DNA from: Muricea muricata | Taxonomy: Eukaryota > Cnidaria > Anthozoa > Malacalcyonacea > Plexauridae | Direction of reading: 5' to 3' | Length of the DNA stretch: 64,000 bases | Assembly (NCBI GenBank): GCA_963855995.1 | Contig: OY979717.1 | Location: 13,488,960 to 13,552,959 of the forward strand | Shown: in pieces, positions 11,227 through 22,958 of the stretch | Position numbering within the stretch: the stretch's first letter is position 1 | Layout: every line of letters begins with the position of its first letter | Position numbers and translations under genes: made by a program | Notes under the pieces: generated by a model | Told to the model about the DNA's origin: nothing | Databases searched by the model: none | What the model saw: the letters and a program-made list of their open reading frames with translations, nothing else

Positions 11227-11880
11227 AGTAGCGTGATTCTTGTGTTGCATAACCATTTGATCATTGGCTTGTAAATGATTAGTATTTATTTCATCATATC
11301 CAATGTTTTAAGAATCACGGAACCCTTTTAAGGCATTTTTTGTGAAGATAAGGTTTTGCAGATTACTAACAGTCGATGTCTGTCTTCAACCAACTTCCAA
11401 TTCACAAAATAACATGATGAAGTGATTTATTTAGCATTATCATCCTAATCGACCATATAGTTGGGGAGGTAGAAACCCTCATTTTTGATCTTGGTCCAAT
11501 TTGCATTGAGTCAGAGTGAAAAACCCGATTTTCGTTAATGGCGGAGCTAATTAGCATGCATTTTGGTCCAGCAAACACATCACTGCCCGAATATGGCTTC
11601 TTTGTGCTCATTGACCCATAGTTTAGGGAGGTAGGAACTTTCAAAATGAATGATTTCCTTAGAATCGAAAAGTTATAGAGAAAAATCAATTTTTCAGTAA
11701 TGGCGAAAATGTCCTTCCACCCCACCCCCTGTGACAGCCGTCGGAGTAGGTCGCAAAATTGCCGACAAAATTTTTCATGCTTATTGGGGCCCAATTAACA
11801 TTCCTAGATAGGTGGCTTGCTTTTTTCACGAAAATCCCACTGGACTGAATTTCATGACATATGCTCCCTGACAATAAGTA
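10775..11880 (+). repeat. Right arm of the ~1.1-kb inverted repeat pair
   Basis: Reverse complement of 7810-8890 with moderate divergence. The spacer between the arms is about 1.9 kb. Unequal point differences between the arms argue against a simple assembly mirror image. Confidence 0.75.
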
Positions 11881-11965
11881 TAGTAGACACACTTCTGGTA
11901 TAATGTTATACTGGTCCAATTTAGAAAACAGCTGTTTTATAAAAACGTGCGCGGGGCCTGGGGAC
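11881..11965 (+). repeat. Right half of the interrupted interspersed repeat
   Basis: AGACACACTTCTGGTATAAT through CAGCTGTTTTATAAA matches 46508-46570 (AGACACACTTTTGATATCAT to CAGCTATTTTATAAA). It begins directly after the right inverted arm, consistent with one old repeat split by the intervening insertions. Confidence 0.4.
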
Positions 11966-12059
11966 GACAATATCAACGTGACAACAAAATTAGATTTTTT
12001 TCAGGGCGTCGTGCCAAGGTGTCATATATGTCAGCTGTATGTGAAAATTTGAATAGTAA

Positions 12060-13599
12060 GTAATTTATACATTGCAGATTTTTGCGAATAACTTAGCTTG
12101 CAACTAAAAGAGTTAGTTTATTAAAGCAAACGGCTTATTTTTCATGCTCTCTTGCATGAAACGGTAAAAAAGTTGCTTTCATTACCCTTTGAAGCGAATT
12201 ATTCAACCTTAGACCGAATGATCCTGCCTTGATAAACCATAACCTCCTTGGACGAGATTGCTGTTGGAGTTTTGTTGGCAATCCTGTGTGGCAATTACAT
12301 TTTGAGCTTTCTGTGATTAACTACTGATTACCAAAGTGTTAAAAACGAATGGCGATACACTGGACTGGATCACTGGAAATAGAGTCATAGACTCATAGTT
12401 AGTGGCTAGAAAATAACAATTACAGCATGGAAGCCTACCAAAGAAACGACGAGATAAACAAACGTTCCTTAGATGGATACAATCCCTAAGGATAGTATAA
12501 AGCTTTTTTATTTCACTGGCGACAATAAGTTTCAAAGAGCACAGTGGAGCGTCTCAAATACCGTATGGATATCATTGCAAGATACCTAAGATTAAAACTG
12601 GCAGTCTGGGAGACATAGAAAGTGGGCGACATAGAGAAAGGAGTTATCGCGTTATATGTCAAGCGTTATAAACAGCCTTCTTAAAAAATTGGCATTATTG
12701 ACATGAAATAAAAATACTGTTTTCCATCTTTCCGAGCGCCCTGATTGTGTTTGCAAACGTTTTGACAATTAGTTTTTAAACTAGGTTACCTGCAAGGTAG
12801 GGAATGCTGGGGATGATTAATTAATTTATAGGTTATTGGAAAATGACATTTATGCATCCCAAAATATATTCAGTGGGATAGTGTGCATTACTAGCCTACC
12901 AGTCCATTACTCGGCTTGACTCAGTTTGTCTGCCAGAAGATATCATGTTTCAGAAGATATCATGTTTCATGTTTTACTGGCTTAAGCATAAGGGGTCAAA
13001 AGGGGTCAACGATGAACGAAGTCGAAAAGCAAATGCCTTATCGATAAGGAATTCACGATTTTCTTACAGCTACAGTAAACTCTGAAGTACTTAGTTGTTG
13101 TATAACTTTGCTTGTTGGAAATATTTGCTAGATCACAAACACACGAAATTTAAAACTGTCATAATTCCACGGCAAATAATGTCGCGTGAACAGCAGATGC
13201 GTTTTAAAACATAACATGAATATATTATGCAGCGTCTCTGTTTAACAGTGGCTTGTTAACTTTGATTATAGTTGACTATTAGCACAAATGGTAATGTTAG
13301 AAAATTATTATCGACAAAACAAACGCGCTTTAATACAATTTCACAGACGCGATACTATCAAATAGAATGTATATTAAAATTCCACTGCAATTTAATTCGA
13401 GATTTAATATTGTCGTGGGAATAACAAACTCGTTTTAAATTGTAGTACTTGACCATTAACGCAAACAACAGACTTCGAAAATGAATATATTCAGAAAAAC
13501 AAATTGGCTTCCTCTAGCATATATAATTTAACCTTGATAAGGCATTTGCTTTTGAGTTTTGACCTCTGGAAAGTGCATCGTAATACAAAATACAAAGAA
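12060..13599. other. No gene recognised; short 17-bp tandem duplication
   Basis: AT-rich intergenic DNA. The 17-base unit CAGAAGATATCATGTTT is duplicated head to tail at about 12942-12975. No coding similarity was found. Confidence 0.3.
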
Positions 13600-13600
13600 A

Positions 13601-13851
13601 ATTGAAGCCGGAAATACGTCATATTTTAAGAGCGGCGGCCATGTATAAGGGCCCCACTCAAGAACTTATAAATCAACGTAGTTTCTTTTAGAAAACTGAT
13701 TTTTCGGAAGCTTTTGCCTTAAAACGTAGAACTTTTGTTTCAAAACGTAAGCTATTTGTTCGGTAGTAGAAATCTATAGCATTCGATGCTCAAGTGGGGC
13801 CATCCAACATGGCTGCAAGTCTGAAAATTTGACGTATTTCTGGCTTCAAAA
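13601..13851. mobile_element. MITE, ~250 bp with ~60-bp inverted repeats
   Basis: The left end TTGAAGCCGGAAATACGTCA pairs with the right end, which reads on the minus strand TTTTGAAGCCAGAAATACGT. The pairing continues through GCCATGT and GGCCCCACT(C/T). No frame is encoded, and no target duplication is clear. Confidence 0.65.
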
Positions 13852-14002
13852 CCCTACAAAAGATGCGCTGTCGAGCTTTATGATTTGACTAACTACCATT
13901 TAAAAAGCCAGCCTGAAACATGATGTCTTCTGAACACAAGACATGGTGACAAAACACAGGTGAGTAAAGGTGTTCTGCACATTTCTGAACGCGCATGACC
14001 AC

Positions 14003-14724
14003 AATGCACTAACACCGCGGAAAAACTTCTGCGCATGCGTCAATTTTACTGAGATTGGCTTGATGAATCGGGTGTTTCGAGCTTGTTTATTTCGCAATAT
14101 GGCGGTGAAAAGAAGTACCTCACATATGTGCCTTTGGAGTAAAGTTATTAGCTAACCAACGAACGTATGAACTTAAAAACAAAAAATAATTGTAGTTTAC
14201 ATTCCTAGAAAATAATATTATTTTAGATGCAGGCCAAAGGTGAGTAATGAAAAATTTATTGTTTAAGAAAGCTACTCGACCGAATGAACAAGGAAATTTC
14301 CCATAGGGTAATTTTATCCACATTTTTACCAATAACTTTTTTTGCGTAGAATGAAAAAATTTTGCGTTGACTGTATTGTATTTAAAGGCAATGACCTGCT
14401 ATACAACTTAAGCATATGCAAATGCAAAACTCTTTCACAGTTTGCAAAACTCTTGTGTTTTAATCCGGTGTTCGAGAATTTTCCAAGAAGTACTCATTCG
14501 CCTCTCGGACTCAAACGCCAATTCTTAAATTAAATTTTGTGTTCTTAACCTTAGAAAAGTACTTATTAATAGCCAAACTACTCGTCCTAATGCTGTTTTG
14601 TTTGTTTCACGTATCTTCAGCAATTAAAAGGGATGATTTTGCTCAGGAAACGGGATTTAAATTCCCCACAATATTTTCAAGTACTTGCGCATGCGCAGAC
14701 GTTTTTCCGCGGTGTTCAATGCAC
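14003..14724. mobile_element. Candidate ~720-bp element with ~38-bp inverted ends
   Basis: AATGCACTAACACCGCGGAA at the left and its reverse-complement counterpart (CCGCGGTGTTCAATGCAC) at the right share the CGCGGAAAAACNTCTGCGCA core. Both ends include TGCGCATGCG. The interior has no recognisable gene. Confidence 0.45.
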
Positions 14725-15173
14725 TGCCTCTGGTACGTGACGTTTACACCAGACCGCTAACCACAGGTACTTCCTTTAAAATAAAATAAAAATATTCAAG
14801 CCTGAAATGTGTGAATCATACCAATTATTAGAATAATGCTGTTTTAGGAAACTTTCTGACTCAAACAAATAATTTTACATTTCTTAAAAAAGTGAAAAAT
14901 GAAAGTTAAAAAGTCATTTTTCATTTTTTTAAAAATGAAAAATAAAAATTTATGTTTTATTTTTCATTTTTCGCATGTATACGAAAAATGAAGACAAGTC
15001 TTTACATTTTTTTGCGTTTTGAAAAATGAAAATGAAATTTTTCACTTTTGCATTTCAATTTTTATTTATCAGAAAAAAGCAAGAATTGAATATTTGCTCT
15101 CATATTAATCCGTTGTATTGTTCATTTTCCGAACCATATTATAGCTTCGTGTGTTGTCTTATACTCGTTCAAA

Positions 15174-15395
15174 ATGGTGGCATTAGCTGATATTTTAAGT
15201 GTTGAAGCTGTCCGTGAACTACTGCAAAACCACACGCTAAAAGAAGTTTCAAATATTCTTCAGACAGAATTTCCGAACCAGAGAGGCTTAAGTGTGAAAA
15301 GCATAAAGCGTTTTTGCCAAGCACACGGAATAGCGAAAAGAAATATTGTTACTGACGATGAACTAGACCAGATTGTCGAGTCTTCTGTGCGACAG
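15174..15395 (+). CDS. HTH-like first exon, left arm
   Basis: The 74-codon exon starts at ATG and ends at a GTAAAT donor (15396), phase 0. It encodes MVALADILSVEAVRELLQNH followed by a helix-rich segment with RGLSVKSIKRFCQAHGIAKR and DDELDQIVESSVRQ. The arrangement resembles the N-terminal DNA-binding region of the integrase-core (DDE) proteins common in cnidarian and fish genomes, where RGLS-SIRR-C is followed by the catalytic domain in the next exon. That exon is absent here, so this exon alone cannot give a transposase. The family call is recollection, not a search. Confidence 0.5.
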
Positions 15396-15643
15396 GTAAA
15401 TCTCATTATATTGTGGCCTTCATTTGTGTTTTAATATTTTGCTATGCCAGCAAGTTCACTATACTTCACTGGATTTAACGGATAAGTACATAACAGTTAC
15501 TTAATTTATTTTTGAGTCGGTTTTCTTCGTTATCTCGGATAAATACCTTGCATAAATAATTAGATCAAACTTGTGGAAAAATCTCGAAGAATCCCAACTT
15601 AAATTGTTTGAAGTCGAAAGATTCTGTTAGAAACCCCCCTCAA

Positions 15644-15887
15644 CGAAACTGGTTCTTCTGGACTGGCTATGATTAATCCAATAACAACTAGGGCAGTTCA
15701 ATGTCGAGGCAGTTTGAGTAGGGACGGGCAATGTAACAACTTTCCCAGGGAAATGTAAATATATACGTAACATATGCCTAATGTCTATATTATATTTGAC
15801 CTTTACTGGCAGCCATATAGTTGACATGTGTGCAAGAGATAAATACCTCGAAGCAGGGATTTATGTGATCTAATAACATTAGGAGGT
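15644..15887. other. Unique spacer of the palindrome
   Basis: About 245 bases present once, between the arms, with no recognisable coding content. Such a loop would be expected in an inverted duplication or a hairpin transposon. Confidence 0.5.
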
Positions 15888-16132
15888 TGAGGGGGTTTTC
15901 TAGCAGAATCTTTTGACTTCAAGCAATTTAACTTCAGATTCTTCGAGATTTTTTCACAAGTTTGATCTAATTATTTATGCAAGGTATTTATCCGAGATAA
16001 CGAAGAAAACTGACTCAAAAATAAATTAACTGTTATGTAGTTATATCCGTTAAATCCAGTGAAGTATAGTGAACTTGCTGGCATAGCAAAATATTAAAAC
16101 ACAAATGAAGGCCACAATATAATGAGATTTAC

Positions 16133-16354
16133 CTGTCGCACAGAAGACTCGACAATCTGGTCTAGTTCATCGTCAGTAACAATATTTCTTTTCGCTATTC
16201 CGTGTGCTTGGCAAAAACGCTTTATGCTTTTCACACTTAAGCCTCTCTGGTTCGGAAATTCTGTCTGAAGAATATTTGAAACTTCTTTTAGCGTGTGGTT
16301 TTGCAGTAGTTCACGGACAGCTTCAACACTTAAAATATCAGCTAATGCCGCCAT
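16133..16354 (-). CDS. HTH-like first exon, right arm
   Basis: Mirror copy of 15174-15395. Its protein differs only at residue 2 (Ala instead of Val), and it has the same GTAAAT donor. The upstream sequence (about 55 bases including ACCATATTATAGCTTCG) is also shared, so any promoter is duplicated. No downstream catalytic exon was found on this side either. Confidence 0.5.
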
Positions 16355-16662
16355 TTTGAACGAGTATAAGACAACACACGAAGCTATAATATGGTTCGAA
16401 AAATGAACAATACAACGGATTAATATGAGAGTAAATATTCAATTCTTGCTTTTTTCTGATAAATAAAAATTGAAATGCAAAACTGAAAAATTTCATTTTC
16501 ATTTTTCAAAACGCGAAAAAATGTAGAGACTTGTCTTCATTTTTCGTACAGCGAAAAATGAAAAATAAAACATAAATTTTTATTTTTCATTTTTAAAAAA
16601 ATGAAAAATGACTTTTTAACTTTCATTTTTCATTTTTATAAAAAATGTAAAATGATTTGTTT

Positions 16663-17336
16663 GAGAAGTGAAGTAATTTTCATTTTTCAAAATCGTAGAA
16701 AAATGAATGATCCTAAGACCCACGGATTATATAGGAGACCTAGATTGCTGTCGTATACCTAGCGCGCGTGACCCCCAATAGAAGAGTCCAAGATGGCGTC
16801 GCAACCGGGCAAAAACGTTAGGAATTGTATTACAAAAAACAGGTTTTTGGGCTTTTTTATGGTTTAACTGCTGCGAGTCATCTTCAACTATACGTTTTTG
16901 AAAATAGATCACTATTGCGGAAAAGTGGGCTAGATTCTTACAAAATTATCGTTCGATAAAGATTTCAAGGAGTGGACGTTTTGACCGGTTTCGTTAGTTT
17001 GTGTGGATTATTGGACTTTTAGCACTTCGATTTTTCGATCGTGATTCGAAGACTTCGAATATATTTGTATTTACTTATACTTTATACTTTCTTTGAATAT
17101 ATTTTTATACTACATTTGCTTAACGGTGAAAAAAGGTGCTTGCCTTACTTGTCGGAGCAAGAATCTACTATAAATGCAGGGGATTCCTCTTTCAGGTATG
17201 TTTCACACAACATACTTTGTATTTTGCGTGCGATTTGATTACAGTGCGGCAACACGCTTCGATGTTTGTCTTGTTTGATAATAAAGTGTTTTTAGATCAC
17301 ACAAACCGTTAGATCTTATATACAAACGGTTAAAGA
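16663..17336. other. No gene recognised
   Basis: A short frame at 17041-17196 ending at a possible GTATGT donor (17197) could be a 5' exon, but it has no recognisable similarity. The rest is AT-rich. Confidence 0.2.
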
Positions 17337-17858
17337 TTATTGACATAGTTTTTCTTCTTCTGAGCATTGTATTTTTATTGCTAGCTTCGTTTTGTTTTGC
17401 TGAAGAGTGAAGGCTGTTGCATTACTTGCATAAGTTAGCCTAACTTTCCAGGACTCGGCAGCATCTTTATGCAACTCTTTCCGGCTAAGCTGCTTATGTA
17501 GAAAGTAGATACTACCAGAAGATTTAAAGAAAGTACACACTCGCTTTGTTTTAGGTTTGTAATTGCCAGTATATGTGCAAATCCAATACCTGAGAAAAAA
17601 GTCAGGTATAGAAAAGGGAGCAATATCCAGGACATGGCATAAAAGGTTTTGTTTTCCAAATGCATCAAGGTAACGCACACTTTGTATTAACAACAGAAGA
17701 AATTTAGAAGTGACAGGGTCCAGAAAACTGCATGTTTTCATTGCTAAGTTTTGTATTAGCCATTGATGCCTTTTAAAGATACAATAGTTGATGGCATGTG
17801 CACAGAGAATTAGACATTTCAAGACCAAATATAGGGGGCCAGTATTGATTGGAGTCAC
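17337..17858 (-). CDS. Unrecognised 173-aa open frame
   Basis: Uninterrupted 173-codon frame from an ATG, rich in Leu, Ile and Cys at the start and in Lys at the end (for example SRKELHKDAAESWKV). I recognise no domain, and no splice-linked partner is evident. The length is above average for chance in this base composition, but it could be noncoding or transposon-derived. Confidence 0.2.
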   Translation of the reverse strand: MTPINTGPLYLVLKCLILCAHAINYCIFKRHQWLIQNLAMKTCSFLDPVTSKFLLLLIQSVRYLDAFGKQNLLCHVLDIAPFSIPDFFLRYWICTYTGNYKPKTKRVCTFFKSSGSIYFLHKQLSRKELHKDAAESWKVRLTYASNATAFTLQQNKTKLAIKIQCSEEEKLCQ

Positions 17859-19369
17859 TCTGTAAATATCATTGACTTATCAATATTTAAGAATCCTTGA
17901 TAGTTCCAGCCTTATAGAATAAAGGCATTTGCTTTTCTTTGTGTATCCTTGTGTTGTAAAGGCAAAAATGTACTACAATATACTAATATACTTGTTGATG
18001 TTTTCTTATTTTGTAAGACCTATCTATACTGTAAGAACCTCACCTCAACATGGCATAAAGCATACATATGTAAAGCAAGCAAGGCAGAAATTTTATTATG
18101 TCATATCTATGAATGATGAATATTTTAATAAACTATCAAATTCTATATTTTACTGTAGTCACTACTAATCTTAAGTTACATTGTTAATGTTAAGCTAGTA
18201 ATGATACATGTAAAAAGCCAAATTAAAAAAGTTCAAAATTAGTCCTGCATTAATGTTGTCTTCAATTTCCAATTATCTTCAACAGATACTTTGCGTGTAT
18301 TTTAGACATTCTCCTAGAATACAAAAACAACAGGTAAGAGTCTGCACAAACCAGGTGTCAACTTTACAGTGTTTACTAGAAACAAAAACATAACATTGGC
18401 AAGAGAGGATGTGAAATGATACACATTGGCATCACCTAGGGGATAGTGGTTGGAAACGGGATTCATGTAATCAGCAGAAAATTGCATTAGGAAAATGATG
18501 ACTTTGACTCCCCTTCCTTAAAAAGGCATAGAACTCACAAATCAGGGTGAGATGTGTTTTTTTTTTGCAGACATATGTGTCAATTTGTGCCAGAGTAGAA
18601 AATGTGTGTATTTTACTGTTTGATTGCATACAGGGTGGTTATCTTTACAAACTGTGTGTCAATGTACCTGAATAAAAGAGCTAATTTGGCAGAAATATGA
18701 GAATTTTAGAGAGTCCTGAAAAGGGTAAACTGGGAGCTAGGAATTGCACATTTTTGCTGGGAAAATAGGATTCCATGCACTGGGACTTTCCACAAAACAA
18801 TAAAAAATTTTGTGCACTTGGACAACGGGATTAGTAGCCCTTCAGGACCCGGTTTTTATAATTCAAAGATATAAAATATACTAGAAGGCAATTTCAACTT
18901 CCTGCATTCAACTGATCCAAGTTATACATAACATAAATCTGTACATTCAATGTAAGACTGTAGAGTATATTCAGGCGCCAAGCTTACAAATTTTATATAG
19001 AACAACATTGAGCATGAAAATTGAACAAATAAACTTAAAAGAAAGAAACTCTAATTTTCAAATACCTGTTAAATACAAAACTTCAAATAATTCAGGCTGG
19101 TGTTCCCCATCACCTCAAAAATCTTTCAATTGTCGACATTTTAATTTCAAGACTTTATTAATTTTCCGTTTCTTTCCGAGGCCAAGTATATAATGAATAA
19201 CTTGCACATCTTTGAATAAATCGTAAAAGTCCCAAAAAATTCATCAAAATCATTCTCATTGACAAAAATAAAAATTTACTGCGAAAAAGATCAACATATC
19301 CAGGGGGTGTGAAAACCGCCGCGGGCTCGAAATTGAGCCTGGCTAGCGGTTAGTACCTTTAGCCGTTGC
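17859..19369. other. No feature recognised
   Basis: AT-rich DNA with only short frames and no inverted or tandem structure that stands out. Confidence 0.3.
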
Positions 19370-19500
19370 CATAGATATGACGTCAAATGGCGTGATGATT
19401 CGTCAGAAATCCGCCATCTTTTTTGCTTCAGCTGTTTGACTGAAGAGAGATTGGCGCGCTTTCTCCAGATGTAATTAAGCTCAGTGATGTTAGCCTAGGA
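19370..19500 (+). repeat. Interspersed repeat, copy related to 45705-45835
   Basis: Shared blocks are GATGTCAAATGACG / GACGTCAAATGGCG, the CGCCATNTTTTTGGCTTCA-like stretch, TTTGACTGA and the CTCCAGATNTAATTAAGCTCAGTG-like end. It is noncoding. Confidence 0.45.
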
Positions 19501-20965
19501 GCTGCGAACTACAAATAGCAACTTCCACATTTGTCTGGAAATATGTATTAAACTAGAAATACATGCATGCAGCAACCCCTCGCCACTAACTAAGAGCATG
19601 CAACTGTATTCTCGGAATTACATGAAGTACTTCAGTAGGTTGTTGTCATAGCAACACGGCAATTGTTATTCTTTCTGTATATTTTTCAAAATGACAAAAT
19701 ATTGAGTTTTTAATCCTTGTTTTACTGACAATTTTTGTTTTACTGAAAATGGCACAACATTTGTCATCGGTATGTTATTACGCCTAATGTAAGCTTAAAT
19801 TTGGTATAAAATACGACCTATAAAATAACATATATTACTCGTTTTGCAATATCTATGACACTAAATTTTTATCTACATAAACTTTGAGTTTGAAATAAAA
19901 CCGTTTCAAGCCAATTTTGTATCTTCGCTCATATTCTTTTACATGTAAAGTTCGTCAATATTTTGAAATACAGTAATAAGAAGACAGTCTTGCATTTTAA
20001 TACAAAACATAAACTTACTCTGGAATTTAAACAGTGAATAGACTGGAGGACTACGGCTATGCCGGCCTTTACAAAGCATTAAAACACAAGTATAAATACG
20101 CATTATCAACAAACTTGCCTTGTGTTTCACGCCGTAGTCAATTCTTGGCGCTTCTGCGTATTTTCCCAGAGTTAATCTCTCTTCAAGAGTCTTTTCGCAG
20201 TCGTTTTCGTCTCAGTTTTCGCCTTTTTGGATGCCTTAAGTGTTTGCTACTCCTGATATTCCGCCATACTCTTGAGATCATAAATGACCACCCTTCGTTG
20301 GTTGTGAAAGTTGCCAAATCTTTTTGCAAAAATACAAAATAATTATTGTAGAGCAAAAAGCAAATTTAGATATTTGCTGTCAGTTGAATTCGTGATTAAT
20401 CAATCAACAATAAATTTTAAATCCGGCCAATCAGTGTTAGCCATTCATGATAGTCCGCCATACTGTTGAGATCAGTGAGGACATACCACTTTTACTACCT
20501 ATCACAAGCAACGACTTTGAACTCCGCTAATACGAAATTAGTAACCCTCGCCCGGGCTTACGCCCGTTGGCTCGGGGACAAGCCAGATCGACCCTCGCAC
20601 AATTGCCGCTATAGTTCGAATAATTTTTCCCTAGCTGAAACATAATCTCTTGAAGCATGTTTGAGGTAAAATAACGTTTATATTACGCCTTAAATTATCG
20701 CGGCTTTGTAAAGTCCCTATAGCGGATGACGCGGGTGCGTCTATAACAATTTATATAATAATCAGAGTTCATTGTGGATTTTCATTGGTCAAACGCACGC
20801 TGACGCCATTTCAGCGACAAGCCAATCACAGCAATATTAGAATTTTCGACAGCCAATGGCGTGCTTTGTTTTGTATAGATCATGATCACGTGAAATGGCG
20901 CGTTAAAGTCTTTGTCGCACTACAAAGCTTATTTTGGCAAAATTTTTTACATTTTTATTATATAA
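19501..20965. other. No gene recognised
   Basis: AT-rich. The blocks around 20250-20285 and 20440-20475 resemble each other (TATTCCGCCATACTCTTGAG against TAGTCCGCCATACTGTTGAG). The 102-codon frame at 20034-20342 shows no recognisable domain. Confidence 0.25.
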
Positions 20966-21143
20966 AACAAATAGATAACATTTTGCCGTTGTCTGTTTAG
21001 TTATAGATACACGGTAGACGTCATGATGTGGTAAGAACATCTAGTGGCGGCTCGTGGGTTACTTTTTTGTTCTTACCACATTCTGATGTCATACCGTATA
21101 TCTATAACTGAACAGACAACGGCAAAATGTCATCTATTTGTTA
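20966..21143. repeat. Hairpin element, ~73-bp arms
   Basis: ACAAATAGATAACATTTTGC at the left pairs with GCAAAATGTCATCTATTTGT at the right. The arms extend through CCGTTGTCTGTT and GTGGTAAGAACA with a ~30-base loop. It shares its end (AACAAATAGAY) and its general layout with the hairpin at 25103-25289. Confidence 0.7.
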
Positions 21144-22545
21144 AATAGTGAACAATATAGTGATTCCCAACAACCGAACAAACACCGTGCGAATACACTC
21201 GAACAATATTTTAGCGTTAACAATGAGAAGACTACATTTTAGCGTACCGTCCTCTTAAAAGATTTTTTGATGTTTTGTTGCTTCTACATGGGGTACCAAT
21301 CTTTGAAAATGTTAGAGAAATGTCCATGTTGTAACAGGTCAGATTAAGCAGGATGCAGAAGTTCGATTTCGAAGTTCGATCGTAAAATAATCCGACAGGC
21401 CGTGAAGAAACGGCACTAAGTTGGGATTATACATGCAAGGGCAAAGGAAAAATTGCAAAAATATTCATTCGTCAAATGTTATCCAAAATGTAAATTCTGT
21501 GTATGTTTTGAGGTAGATACACCTGTATATATGAATTTTGTGCAATTAATGGATATAGTTAGATCAGTTCAGGGATTATAATATATAATACGAATATATC
21601 TATAAGTGTTTTGCTGCTGCATACGTTTTTATCAATAAACTTTTTGATACAGATTTAGACAAGTATGATAACGATAATAAATTTATCAAAGAAGCATTAC
21701 TTATGTACACTATATAAAATACAAATAGTGTTTCGTATACCTGTTTGTTATATCTGGTAATGCATGTAGTCCTCAGGATTTGTCCTTTTATAATGAAAGT
21801 AAATCAACAATGATTTGAGTATAGCAGCAGTAAGTGTAATGTCAATAATATGACAGCGTGTGTATTATACTTACCCTCGTATTTGCTGGTAATTTCTACA
21901 TTCTGCATTTTCATTGGCTAGTGTCTCCTGATCTACAAATTATGATTCGTAATATCGCACAAACATCTGCCCAGGCACAAACCTAACAAAATATTATGCG
22001 CCAGCTACGCATCAGTTTTGAATATATTAAAACACAACAAGCTTTACTCCAGTCAAAGTTTTAACGACCGTTGACTTGTGACTCGTTTTACCACCAACTT
22101 GCGTTGATTTGTGCTATTTTAAATGTCGTTCTAGGTCATTTAAGCTTGATAACTATGAACAGAAAATGCAAGCTCAAGCAGGTGTTTCGTGACTAGTTTT
22201 CGTAGTCTCGAGTTAAATGAATTATTATACGTGGGACATTATAATTCATTACACGGGCGAAAGGCAAGCAGCAAATACTTGTGAAAACTTGCGTGTTTTT
22301 TGATCAGGGCTTTAAAATGTTTCCATGCATTGACAAGCATATGTTGAAATAGATGAAAATAGGTTAGAAATCTCTTTAAAATGCTCATAGAACTTGCTTT
22401 TGTGCTACACATATGCATACTGCGTTAAACGTTTGCTTTGTTGTAAATTATTCAGGTCGTGAGTGCTATATATCTTCATTTGGACTTAAGTAGGTGTTTG
22501 GAAAATTGTACTCGAATTGGTTCAAAAACACTCCGCCCTTCGAGG
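21144..22545. other. No feature recognised
   Basis: AT-rich intergenic DNA with no gene or strong repeat seen. Confidence 0.3.
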
Positions 22546-22635
22546 TTTCCACACAATTTCTTGTTTTTCCAACTTCCACTTGTGTTGATATAACTGTGTA
22601 TCAACACGGAAAAATGTTTTATAATTTTTTTAAAA
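22546..22635 (+). repeat. Partial third copy of the PAN-gene intron repeat
   Basis: TTTCCACACAATTTCTTG continues with TTTTTCCAACTTCCAC and the ACACGGAAAAATGTTT block, as at 181-270 and 43010-43090. The PAN exon is not present here, so this repeat is interspersed in its own right. Confidence 0.55.
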
Positions 22636-22880
22636 TATAGCAATGTGAAAAGCCCGAAGGATACGAAAAATTTCCGTGTTTACAAGTGGCGGGAAATTTT
22701 CGGTGTTTACATTGAGTTATGTAAACACGGCTCTTAACCAATCAGTGTTAAGGATTCACAAATGCTATATTATAAAGTGTTATGTCATATTCCGCTACTT
22801 CGAAACTTACGTTTGTATTTTGTAAATACTTTCTATTAGTAAAATTAATTCCGTTCTCAAACATCAATTTTCTTCCTGTG

Positions 22881-22940
22881 CTTTGGCGTAGTGGACAAGA
22901 TCACAGCCTTTCATAAAGTAGCTTTGGGTTCGAAATCCAA
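22881..22940 (+). ncRNA. tRNA-like element (A and B boxes), probably a SINE head
   Basis: TTTGGCGTAGTGG (22883-22895) fits the A box and GGGTTCGAAATCC (22926-22938) the B box of an internal pol III promoter, at tRNA-like spacing. A T run follows at about 22950. I could not fold a clean anticodon stem or a matched acceptor stem, so it is more likely a tRNA-derived SINE head or tRNA pseudogene than a working tRNA. Confidence 0.45.
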
Positions 22941-22958
22941 CAGCTCATATTTTTTATT

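Larger units (their letters stand above)
14868..16662. repeat. Near-perfect ~1.8-kb palindrome
   Basis: Arms of about 775 bp (14868-15643 and 15888-16662) are reverse complements with only scattered differences, around a ~245-bp unique spacer. Outer thirds consist of A/T-rich AAAAATGAAAAAT runs. The inner parts each carry the same short exon. The few substitutions between the arms suggest a young inverted duplication or a fold-back transposon, or less likely a sequencing or assembly artefact. Confidence 0.85.

Noticed and set aside
20034-20342. A 102-codon open frame beginning MNRLEDYGYAGLYKALKHKY.
   Set aside because: No recognisable domain, no splice context, and overlap with a repeated noncoding block.
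22881-22940. A functional tRNA gene.
   Set aside because: A and B boxes are good but acceptor and anticodon stems do not pair well.
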